Shown piece after piece: positions 55,354-64,000 of a DNA stretch of 64,000 nucleotides. The position numbers were made by a program, and so were the translations under genes. Source of the stretch: Ectobius pallidus (Eukaryota; Arthropoda; Insecta; Blattodea; Ectobiidae); NCBI GenBank assembly GCA_964059195.1, contig CAXKWD010000011.1, forward strand, positions 9,192,366 through 9,256,365, written 5' to 3'. The notes below the pieces were generated by a model. That model had not been told where the DNA came from. It ran no database searches and was given only the letters and a program-made list of their open reading frames with translations. Numbering within the stretch: the stretch's first letter is position 1; each line of letters begins with the position of its first letter.

Positions 55354-56574
55354 TAACTTTTTTTGGAAAATTGAATTTTTTCATTCGGTTTTATTCATTA
55401 AAAATGAAATAAATTTCTTACAATTGAAGATAAATGCATTAAAAAACCACCGTTTCTGTATTAATGTAGTTTTAGTAACTGGAACAAAAATCAGATCTCT
55501 ACTCTTAATAACTCCCGAGAAAAAGGAACAAATGTGCACAAAAAACAAAACGGGAGAAAAAGTACGTTAAAGATAAAATGTACCATAATGTGCTCGAAGT
55601 GCATATTCAGGACAAAACTTGTATGTCGGATGAAACCCTATGGAAGAATGTAGCCCACACTGCTCTCTTCATATTTTCCAAGCTATCTGTATTAGTACCT
55701 ACATCTGTATTAGTGCTAAAACCTTGTCCATAGTACAATTGCAGCTCCTTCTCAGTGGGCCTTCGTTGCCGTGTGAGTGGCTTCAAGACGGTTCCCACTG
55801 TACTTTTTTCTCGATTTTCTAAGGCGTGAGGCCATACGTTTCTGTACATGCTAAAATTTAATGGATACGTTTTTTTTTAACTATAGAAAAGAGCAAAATA
55901 CCTTATTATTCGAGAGGCTCCTTCATACCCCGTCATCTTCCAGGCTTGCCAACCACCGATTATTTTACCTGGGCCCTCCCACCTCAGTTCCACAGGCATC
56001 CAGAGCCTCTCGAACCCCGGATACTCCGGGAACATTGCGTCATCTGGCCAGGATGTCACAATGCTAAGGTTGAGATAAGTTCTCTCCGAACTGTATTATA
56101 TAGTTAGATCACTGTTGCGCACAGTACAAGCGAGGGATATGCAAAAAAAGAAATATCTAATTTTTATGAATATATATTTGGGAAATTATTGTTTTTTGTG
56201 TAAGATAACAATTTTTTGCAACATTCACTCGGTAGATATGAAAGCATATGCTAAGCTGACTTCCGTGAAAAACATTTTAAAAAACACAGTATATTCAGCT
56301 GTAAATTTGTACATAGCATATTGCGCCATCTACTCAGGGAAACCTAGAACTAAAAGGAAAAGGAATTGGTCCCGTCTGACAGCCGGCAACGTATGAATGG
56401 ACTTTCATTATTGTGCCGGCAATCAGCCGGTAACGAGTTAAGGAGATTTACTACGCCATTATGGCCCTTATAGCACAAAACGACTATGTAACATGTAAAT
56501 TATACTTAATTCAATTGAAATATACAATAAACCGAAAATCCACATTTTTGATCAAATGTGCTTACAACCTCCCC
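55354..56574 (-). mobile_element. Array core 5: left-deleted, right TIR intact
   Basis: Left breakpoint as in cores 3 and 4. The right end is the complete GCTTACAACCTCCCC, followed by the last, full linker. Confidence 0.88.
55607..55849 (-). pseudogene. Transposase fragment, core 5
   Basis: Identical 80-residue translation to 49735-49977. Confidence 0.6.
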
Positions 56575-56814
56575 TTACCGGTACCGGTACCAGGAGCAAT
56601 CCTGAGGGTAAAGGCGGTTGTTGCGTTAAGGTAGGCAACTTTCCCATCTGCGTATGCTGAGTGTGAAAACGATCCAGCATCCTCTATCTCCAGAAACCTT
56701 AGGAGGCACTAATGGTAATAGGAAATACCTAACATTCCATTGTGTTACAAACCGCAAGGATGAAAATTCAATCTCCGAAGAGGTCATTAGCATATTTGAA
56801 CTGGCTTAATCCGT

Positions 56815-56940
56815 CTGGGAGTATTATGGCCCTGAGATAGACTAGGCCTCTAACAGAAGTGGATACCAAGAACATTCTTGGGGCGTAAAGGCGACCGGTA
56901 CGTAAGGTCGACACCCTTACACTCTTTGTGTTGAGATTGT
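56815..56940 (+). repeat. SINE S4 fragment just outside the array
   Basis: ATTATGGCCCTGAGATAGAC, CTCTAACAGAAGTGGATACC and CGTAAAGGCGACCGGTACG follow S4 order but are clearly diverged from the linker copies, so this is an independent insertion. Confidence 0.7.
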
Positions 56941-57027
56941 CTAAATATCCGGCGTTCTTACCCTCCAGATACGTGTCTCCATAATCTGTAGATATGAAAC
57001 ACTTGGTTTGGACATGCACTGTTTTAT

Positions 57028-57508
57028 TTATTTTTTTTATTAAGGAATACTCCGCAATACAATGGTTTTCCTTCATCCCACAACAATCGTATGCTTCCAT
57101 AAGTCTCTGTCCGTAGCATCTTCTTCACTTAATCCTTTTCTCGCCATAATCCTTTTCACCCCATCTATCCAGCACTCTTTGGGCTTCCCTCTTCTTTTTC
57201 CTTCTACTTTCCAATCCAAAATTTTCTTGGGTTATTCTATCCTCTGTCATTCTGAGTACATGTCCATACCATCTCAAGCGCCTTTCTTCCACAATTTCCA
57301 AAATATTCTTTTCAACTTGCATTATTTCCCTTATTCTATTATTCCGAATTTTTTCTTTCCTGGATTTTCTTGCTGAACGCCTCCAAAAATCAATTTCTAA
57401 TACCATTAATTTGTTTGCTTGTAGTCTACTTATGGTCCAAGTTTCAGCGCCATATAATTTTGTACTTTGGAATAATGCCTGATATATTAATTTTTTTATT
57501 TTATTTTT
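57028..57508 (-). pseudogene. LINE B ORF2 C-terminal fragment, copy 2
   Basis: Minus frame reads LIYQALFQSTKLYGAETWTI, EIMQVEKNILEIVEERRLRW and YGHVLRMTEDRI, then a frameshift (one extra base near 57232) garbles the downstream GKRRRGKPKECW region, which is recognisable in another frame. The 3' end carries the same TTTATTAAGGAATACTCC sequence as copies 1 and 3 but only a short T-rich tail. 5'-truncated at about 57508. Confidence 0.85.
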
Positions 57509-58470
57509 TACACTTCGATGATTTTTTTCCACTAATATTATGCTGTGTTTGCTGTTGGAATAAACCTCATAGTCGGTCAATTATTATTTTAACTGAGTTA
57601 TGTAAACATTATTATTTTATGATGATACTTAGGCATAAATCCCAAATTAAAATATCGTATACTACAGGTATAAACGCACCATTATATGTAATAAAAATTG
57701 TCAATCCCAGGTGCTACGATACGTGCAATCTCCAGGATGAGTTTGATGTATGTTCACATAACCTAACTTTCACGAGATAAACTGTAATTTTGAATTTCGG
57801 GGAATGCTTTAGGCTACAGCAGGAACGACAAATTTCCGAGAATTCTCGCCATGTAAATACCTATAGATTACATGTGACACTTGTTTCCTAGTATCCTGCC
57901 TGTAATTCAAGGAAAATCCCGTTATTACTGTAGAATCGATAAACATATATATATATATATATCCACATTTCAGATTAAATTGCTTTGTGATGTAGTTCAC
58001 TTCCTTTGAACAGATGTATATGAAGGTTAATGGTATTCAATTGAGTTACCTCCTAAATAATTCCTACGCCAAATTTATTTGAACGGTTTTCACTAATATT
58101 ATTAGCAAAACATAGTTTAGAGAGAAATACTTTATTCAAGTCATCTGCCTGGCAATCCAGGTGACCATACAGATCCAGAACAAACAAAGAAAAATAATCA
58201 TACATTATATAATAACTTGAATTGAATTGAAACGGAGCATAAGAACTCTAAGTACTATATAAATGATTGTGCAATAAAAATAGCGAATCTTCTAAAACCC
58301 TAATACATATTTTAACAACTGTCATTAGAAATATTGAGAGACTGAAGAAATGTATTAACAATACAATAGCTAATATCCAACGCAATTTTTCTTATAATTC
58401 TGGAAATATAAGGTCTGCAATTTTTTTCAGCTGCATGGAATATTTTTGGTCAACTTTATGTTTTCTGTCC
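57509..58470. other. Unassigned AT-rich sequence; short (AT)n at 57948
   Basis: No gene or element ends recognised. Confidence 0.4.
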
Positions 58471-58473
58471 GTC

Positions 58474-58710
58474 GCCATGGGTGAGTTGGTAGCGTGCCTG
58501 CCAACCACCTGGGCCCGGGTAAGATTCCCGGCCGCGTCGGGGATTTTATAGAGATGTAAAGTTTCCTTCCTGGGTCAGGACTGGGTATTGTGTCCTCATT
58601 CCCATCCCGGGAAAGGACCTAGCCACCCTACGCGATATCATCCGGCCTAGTGTCCCTCGTTCGGGCCGTGGATATCCCCCCAGGACAGTACCGGCCTTCA
58701 CTTTGTCATC
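58474..58710 (+). repeat. tRNA-derived SINE (family S2), copy 2
   Basis: ATGGGTGAGTTGGTAGCGTG (A box) and CGGGTAAGATTCCCGGCC (B box) head the element; the body has GTCGGGGATTTTATAGAG and GGACTGGGTATTGTGTCC, with TCGTTCGGGCCGTGGATATC downstream. Confidence 0.8.
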
Positions 58711-58847
58711 ATCATTATGTTTTCTAGGATGCTGAATCCAAAAATGACCTCCATTTCCACCCTCTCGTACTTTTTTTGCAAAATTATTCACTAATTTTAT
58801 TACATTGAACTCATTATTAAACAAACAATTATTCTCTCATTATATAT

Positions 58848-60110
58848 TTAACATTCTGTGTTCACTATTTTTGTCTGTGAAATGTTTTCTCCTTCTTTTT
58901 GATGCTTCTCCGAACACGCTTTCGCTTTCCAATTTTCCGTTTCCCGCTTGATCATCTGGCAATAGTCAGCTAGCATATTCGCATTCCATCTTCCTTGGTA
59001 GTGTCTTTCAATATCACGGACGTCCTGATTAAATCGTTCACCCTGTTCTTCACAATAGGCTCCCAAGTTTTCAGGAAAATAGTGTAGGCTACACAGGAGT
59101 GTTAGAAATGAACTTTTAAGCTCATTCTGCAACCTTGAGCTTTATATGCCTTGTACAATGATTCTGTAGAGAGGGTCTTTGGTCTTCCCCAAAGTTTTGC
59201 ACTATGTCTTTGAAGGAGTCCCATGCTTATTTTTCTTTTTCTCCCATTGTTTCTGATAATAGGGGATCAGATAACATCTTCCATATGTCGAGACCAGTAG
59301 AAACTCGCTCTTTCTACTTGGCTTCAGACAGTTTTGGGAACTTGGAAACCAAATATGTGAAACATTCCCCATCTTTTCTTGGCAGTGATTTTACAAACTA
59401 ATTTAATATGAAGAGGTGGTAATAAAACTTTTCAGAGGAACAAAGGTCGTATTTATTACGTTTTTAAACCGGGGATTAAGGCATCTGGAAGTGGCCAGTC
59501 AGTGTTTGTCCATTGGAGGTCTATTGCTCGACTGTCTCACAGACATAAGAAGCAGGAATATTTTGTATAACCTGCCTTCTGGCCCAACAACATTGGTAAT
59601 ATTTTTCAGTCTCCACAAACCATCCATTGGTTAATAAACTTCATTTTAAGGTGGAAATTAAATTCTTACTATACATCCATTGGTGTTCTCGATAGTTGAC
59701 TTTCTCAACAATCTTGGCTAAATCGTTATACTCTTCTTCTGAATGCACCGAGTGTCCAATAGGAATTGATGTAAATGTATTTCCATTATGCGACAAGACT
59801 GCTTTGAGGCTTGTTTTAGACGAATCAATGAAAATTCGCCACTCATATGGATCATATTCTATTTTAAAGCATTTCATGAGCTATTGAACATTATTACAAA
59901 AAACGAGATTTCCTTCTGGAGAAAAGCTGAGTGAATTCCTTCTCTCGGTGCCTGTACCATAAGAAAGATGTTCCAGGTGGCAGAAAGTTTTTATTTTTTA
60001 GTCTTGACCCTAGCAATTTGGCTCCATCTTTGGAAAGGCCTAAATCTCTAACTAAATGTCTAAAAAAGGAAAAATTAAACGATAGCATGATTGCCTGATC
60101 TACTGTCACT
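58848..60110 (-). pseudogene. Degenerate copy of a widespread arthropod protein of uncertain (likely transposon) origin
   Basis: Read from 60110 downward across frames: DLGLSKDGAKLLGSRLKNKN, FLPPGTSFLWYRHREKEF, KCFKIEYDPYEWRIFIDSSK, TSLKAVLSHNGNTFTSIPIG, GQKAGYTKYSCFLCL, KVLLPPLHIKLV, then ENLGAYCEEQGERFNQDVRD and IERHYQGRWNANMLADYC. I know this order (SRL-x-KN ... WRLFIDSSK-x-SLKAVLLHNGN ... CFLC ... LPPLHIKLG ... FP-x-NLG-x-x-SEEQGERFHQDI ... RYQGRW) from multi-copy uncharacterised proteins in insect and other invertebrate genomes. The CFLC and conserved E/D residues suggest a nuclease or transposase fold, but function is unproven. At least four stops or shifts break it. Confidence 0.65.
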
Positions 60111-60512
60111 GCCAAACCCACCCTACCAACCCCTTCCACTGTCCCCACCCCTCCCATTTCTATTTTTATTATTTTTAGGTTCACTCTTATAAATATTACT
60201 GTAAGAAATAATTATTGGATATGTTTTTAGAATGAGCAATAGGATACCAGATTTCATGTTGAGGAGAAATTTCACTCAAAATTAAACTAAAAATATGGGC
60301 TTTGCAAATATATATATGCCTACATGTGATGGATTTTTTTCCTATTTTTTCTTGTTTTAATGAGTAAAAATATATAAGAAGCAGTAAAAAATTCCTATGC
60401 ACTCTTTTGGTTGCAGCCCTGTGTAGCCTACATCTTATCATACAACAACTGAGAAATCTACTTTTAAAGAGGATTATTTTCTCCTTTAACGATCGTAGAA
60501 CTACTTTCGATT
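60111..60512. other. Unassigned sequence
   Basis: The ORF at 60196-60570 on the minus strand runs through a SINE head and has no recognised motif. Confidence 0.35.
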
Positions 60513-60514
60513 TT

Positions 60515-60579
60515 GTCGGCTTGGGTGGTGCAGTCAATAACGTACTGTTCTCTGGTTCGATTCCGTTCAAGGTGTGTAT

Positions 60580-60627
<48 letters not shown>

Positions 60628-60700
60628 TTTATTTTCCTGGCAGAGTTAAGGCCATAGGGTCTTATCTTCCACTCAACCAGGATAAATACAAAATACATTA
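60515..60700 (+). repeat. Short tRNA-derived SINE with internal (AAT)n
   Basis: GGCTTGGGTGGTGCAGTCAA (A-box region) and CTCTGGTTCGATTCCG (B box) are followed by (AAT)n at 60581-60625, then TTTTCCTGGCAGAGTTAAGG and CTTCCACTCAACCAGG, a block I recall from other arthropod repeats. Confidence 0.7.
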
Positions 60701-61118
60701 AAAGAAATCTACAAAAAACAAATACAATAGATATCATACATAATAATACAAAATGCTAAAAATATAATAATAATACAATATTAATCTGCCTATATTAAAA
60801 CGTTAGACAAAAATACGTCCAATAATATGCAGAGAAAACAAAGCGAATTAAAGAATTATAATATACTTGGATCTGTGTATAATTATAATATTATACTATA
60901 ACATACACTAAAGTTAAAACTTAAAACTAAGAAATTAACAAATTGAAGCAATATAGGCTAAGTGCTAATACTATATATAATATATTATATAATATAATTC
61001 TATATAATATATTATACATTATACTTATAATATGCGGAAATACAATAATTCCCAGTCTGTGAATTTACAAGCATGTAAGTGTACTTCTGCGGGTCTAAAT
61101 TCAGATACACTTGAGAGA
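60701..61118. other. Very AT-rich low-complexity sequence
   Basis: Includes a palindromic ATATAATATATTATAT region near 60975-61015. No feature recognised. Confidence 0.4.
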
Positions 61119-62251
61119 GTTATAACTAGACTTCGGATTTTAGTAAAAACCTATTTTAATCCTTAAGTGATATATGGACAAAAACTTGTGTATGCATGTT
61201 TCATAAGTGACTATGCCTAAAAGTGATACTTTTATAGGACCTAAAACAGCCTATTTTTACGTTAGAGCCTAATATTGCCTTTTTTGCTTGTTGTTCCTCC
61301 AATGTTCAAAATAAGTTATTTTTTGTTATAAATTCTAGCCTTTATTTTCAGTTCGTACTAAATTTTTTAACTCGGAATGTACAGTACATGACAAATTTGA
61401 GACGTGGTTAAATAGTAAGGTATGTTTCGTCTTCAATAGAAAAATTCCTTGGAATTCCCAAGAAAATGTAGTGTTTATCTCCCGACTCCCACATCCAGTA
61501 ACAAAACAAAACAAAAAACAAAACAAACAATCTTAGTTCTCTGTATCACTGAAGGATACAAGGGGTTGGATATGCTAGCGTGCGTAGAGTAGGATTACTC
61601 CCACAACGTCTCTGGCCTTGAAGACCAACCCAGCCAGCGAGCTTCTCGTTACGTCTCGTTACCAAGATGCGCGAATTCGCTGCGCGTAAATCAGTAAGCT
61701 ACCGCTTGGCAGAGAGTAAAGATCATACTCCACGTTGGCAGGGGTAGAAAATACTGTAATAGTTGAGTGGAGGGATAATGCCGGAGGGACAGAGACAGAC
61801 AACACGTGGAATGGGATAGGTGACCTGAGCCAATCAGGGTGCAGCTACCTCCCCTGGCCAGGTACTCTAAGAGCGGTGAGACTCGCTCCTAAGGTATATA
61901 CGTAAAAACCCAGAGACTTTGTGGAGATAATCCTACTCTAGCTTCTGGGCGCAGGGATTAGATTTTCACTGTTATGGTAGTAATACAGGCCCCGAGTAAT
62001 AGGTCTATATAATTCTGTGTAGGCCTACCATAGGCTATATCTGTGTTTTATCGTGATTATTGATTAATGGTGACTTCAATAAATATAATATTCTGCATTG
62101 CAATTGAGATATTTCAGAAAATTGGCAACCTAACGATTTTATAAGAGACTATTTTACGATTTTCAGAACCTATTTTCCAATTTTTAGAGCCTATTTTAGG
62201 TACCTAAAACAGCATTTTTAGCTACCTAAAAGTACGAAGTCTAGTTATAAC
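61119..62251. mobile_element. TIR element with GTTATAACTAGACTTCG ends
   Basis: GTTATAACTAGACTTCGGA at the left and CGAAGTCTAGTTATAAC at the right are inverse. Subterminal sequences on both sides hold ACCTATTTTA / TAAAACAGCC-type words. Non-coding, with a GC-rich nested block inside. No flanking duplication was fixed. Related ends occur at 63516-63918. Confidence 0.7.
61585..61942. mobile_element. GC-rich segment nested in the TIR element
   Basis: TAGAGTAGGATTACTCCC at the left is roughly inverse to GGAGATAATCCTACTCTA at the right. The interior is strikingly GC-rich for this window and contains GACCTGAGCCAATCAGG and CGCGAATTCGCTGCGCG. Could be a MITE or a promoter/SINE-like module. Confidence 0.5.
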
Positions 62252-63032
62252 ACACGAACAAAATGAAGACATATTGCGTCTACTGACGCACAAAAAATCC
62301 TGGCTCTACTATGAACTCGTGAACTTGAAAATCGTTACAAACTCTTTAACACGTGAGTCGTGTGTTTAATTTGCTGAGTGAAATAATCCCATCTTCAGTA
62401 ATTTAATTATATTTATGTAACGAGGACTGTAGCTTAAATACCTACAGTGTTTTAATATTCTCAGTAGAACAGTTGGATGTTTTTAAATACATTTATGCAA
62501 TACGGACATTAGCTTAATTGCCTACAGCGTTCTCTTTCATCAATATAAGTAATGTTCTCTGCCATCTGTCGGTGTTCAGTGATCCTGTGCTGCCATCAGT
62601 TAGTGATAGGTTGGACTTCACTCTAATGTATAATTTCACTCGGCTGGCTGCAATACTAATACTGATACACGCATTTTCTAACAATACTCTATGTAGTACT
62701 ATGTAAAATTTCCTTATTTTGTTGAACTAATATTCAACGTTCGAGATAGGTCAATAAACAATGCACACTACAGGGTCAATTAATCATTAAATAAATTGTA
62801 GAGGGCCGACCATTCAGCGAACAGTTGATGATGGAGGGAGATTCAGATGTAAACTGGATAAATATAACAAAATAAAAAGTTTGATCTATGCACGACGGTG
62901 AGAATTATGTATAAATAATGCGAGGAGAAAGACCTTGGTATGCGCATCTTGCTTCATGGAAATTGCGAACATCGGATTTTTTTTTTTTTGGTAAGAAATG
63001 TAAATACAAATATATGATGTTTAATTCCATTA
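62252..63032. other. Unassigned sequence with a partial local duplication
   Basis: CTGTAGCTTAAATACCTACAG (62429-62449) and TTAGCTTAATTGCCTACAG (near 62509) with shared neighbours suggest an old duplication of about 80 bases. Nothing else recognised. Confidence 0.4.
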
Positions 63033-63071
63033 ATAATAATAATGTTTATAATAATAATAATAATAATAATA
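63033..63071. repeat. (AAT)n tail of LINE B copy 3
   Basis: AAT run with one interruption, adjoining TTTTTATTAAGGAATATTC. Confidence 0.85.
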
Positions 63072-63371
63072 TTTTTATTAAGGAATATTCAAGAATACAA
63101 TGGTTTTCCTTCATCCCACAACAATCTTCTGCTTCCATAAGTCCCTGTTCATAGCATCTTCTTCACTTAACCCTCTTCTCTCCGTACTCCTTTTCACCCC
63201 AACCATCCAACACTCTTTGTGTTTCCCTCTTCTTTTTCCTTCTACTTTCCAATCCAAAATTTTATTGGGTATTCTATCCTCTGTCATTCTGAGTACATGT
63301 CCATACCATCTCAAGCGTCTTTCTTCTACAATTTCCAAGATATTCTTTTTAACTTGCATTATTCCCTTCAT
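63072..63371 (-). pseudogene. LINE B ORF2 C-terminal fragment, copy 3
   Basis: The 86-codon frame reads MQVKKNILEIVEERRLRWYG, HVLRMTEDRIPNKILDWKVE and GKHKECWMVGVKRSTERRGL, ending NRDLWKQKIVVG. It is the extreme C-terminus only, 5'-truncated at about 63371. Same 3' UTR as copies 1 and 2. Confidence 0.85.
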
Positions 63372-63515
63372 CTAACTTGTTTTTTGTGTGTTTTTATGCT
63401 GTGTTCTGATGTGTTGATGTATTCGTAATGTAGCTTCAGTAACATGTAGTTATGTTTCGTGGACAGTTTTAAAGTTCGTGTTATAGAATGGACCAAATTC
63501 GAATGCACAAGAGAA
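63372..63515. other. Unassigned sequence
   Basis: No feature recognised. Confidence 0.35.
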
Positions 63516-63918
63516 GTTATAACTAGCGCCCGGAAGTTAGGCAAAATGCATTTTCTACTTGGGTGATTATGTTAAAGAGTAAAATAGTTATAAACATGTT
63601 TCCGTACATTTATGGATCTTACGGCCAGTTTCTGTTTTGAATTATTTGCTCTATGTTGCCTATTGAAAGGTTTAAAGCTTTTTTTTGCTTATTTTGGATC
63701 GTTATTACTTTTTCTGCGATTATTTACACATTTTAAAAAGCTCATAAAGAATTTCAATGTATGAAAGTGAAAAAAAGTTACACAAATAATGAATTGAGAA
63801 ATTCACGTCACAAAAATATTTGAGGAGTCCCCCAGTCTATTTCGGTATTTCAATTCCTTTTTTTGCCTGCCTATTTCATCCAAATTAAATGTCTGAACCT
63901 CCGGGCTCTAGTTCTAAC
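63516..63918. mobile_element. Small TIR element related to 61119-62251
   Basis: GTTATAACTAGCGCCCGGAA at the left and CCTCCGGGCTCTAGTTCTAAC at the right are inverse with about three mismatches. The GTTATAACTAG start is shared with the element at 61119. 403 bases, non-coding. Confidence 0.7.
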
Positions 63919-64000
63919 ATTTTGGCGACTCGAGAGAACAAATAAGCAACAGATCTTATTAAGAATTAAGTACCATTTTAGCAAGTAAAAGAACTCTTAG

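Larger units (their letters stand above)
49030..56809 (+). repeat. Tandem array: TTAA-transposon core alternating with SINE-derived linker
   Basis: Six linkers (49030-49312, 50702-50826, 52217-52374, 53925-54080, 55235-55353, 56575-56809) alternate with five cores. Linkers begin in a SINE S4 5' part (TATGGCCCTAGGGTCGACTC in the first) and share GGTAAAGGCGGTTGTTGCG and TTTCCCATCTGCGTATGC. The first and last linkers are full (with CATTCCATTGTGTTACAAAC); the inner ones carry deletions. Units are nearly identical over more than a kilobase, so amplification is very recent, or partly an assembly effect. Cores 3-5 share one internal deletion breakpoint, so they descend from each other. Confidence 0.92.
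66..64000 (+). other. Inferred intron following the unc80 exon
   Basis: The exon at 1-65 is followed by GTAAGT (66-71), a strong 5' splice site. I did not recognise another unc80 exon, and everything assigned with confidence downstream is repetitive. The simplest reading is one very long intron running past the window end. A short exon among the unassigned stretches cannot be excluded by eye. Confidence 0.5.

Noticed and set aside
49030..56809. CRISPR-like or gene-cluster interpretation of the tandem repeats
   Set aside because: The repeats exceed 1 kb, contain transposon TIRs and a SINE, and lie in insect DNA; there are no short spacers or cas genes.

Overview
The window is eukaryotic, almost certainly insect, and behaves like one long transposon-filled intron. 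Basis: a split coding exon at the left edge, AT-rich non-coding DNA, tRNA-derived SINEs, many decayed non-LTR retrotransposons, hAT/mariner/pogo/Tc1-type elements, a Penelope-like element and (AAT)n tracts. The commonest LINE carries C-terminal motifs (WAGHVARMG, GRPEGKRPLGRPRRRW type) that I associate with cockroach and other blattodean genomes. That taxonomic guess is inference from memory.

Layout. 1-65 is the end of a coding exon that matches the N-terminal region of UNC80, the NALCN sodium-leak-channel scaffold, followed by a GTAAGT donor. No other host exon was recognised with confidence, so the rest may be a single intron of at least 63.9 kb. 2.9-13.4 kb: SINEs, an 8-bp-TSD hAT element, three foldback MITEs (one built from the end of a mariner) and a LINE with two SINEs nested in it, each with target-site duplications. 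14.3-16.8 kb: three minus-strand LINE 3' ends with different microsatellite tails. 17.2-26.5 kb: terminal-inverted-repeat (TIR) elements, a LINE interrupted by a pogo-like element and by an unidentified insert, and one possible cryptic terminal exon. 28.1-30.0 kb: the only long intact ORF, a 5'-truncated LINE reverse transcriptase whose catalytic box reads YEDD. 31-40 kb: foldbacks, SINEs, and a hAT MITE containing a retroposed head-to-head tRNA-like palindrome. 40.8-46.0 kb: a nest with a Penelope-like element (RT, GIY-YIG, hammerhead-like motif, inverted terminal repeats) holding a Tc1 remnant and another LINE. 49.0-56.8 kb: a very young tandem array of a TTAA-flanked transposon plus SINE linker. 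56.8-64 kb: more LINE and SINE copies, TIR elements, and a degenerate member of a widespread, poorly described arthropod protein family.

There is no operon logic here. The useful information is insertion history: many boundaries can be fixed because one repeat interrupts another whose intact form occurs elsewhere in the window. No CRISPR array, rRNA or functional tRNA gene was seen. All identifications are by eye.
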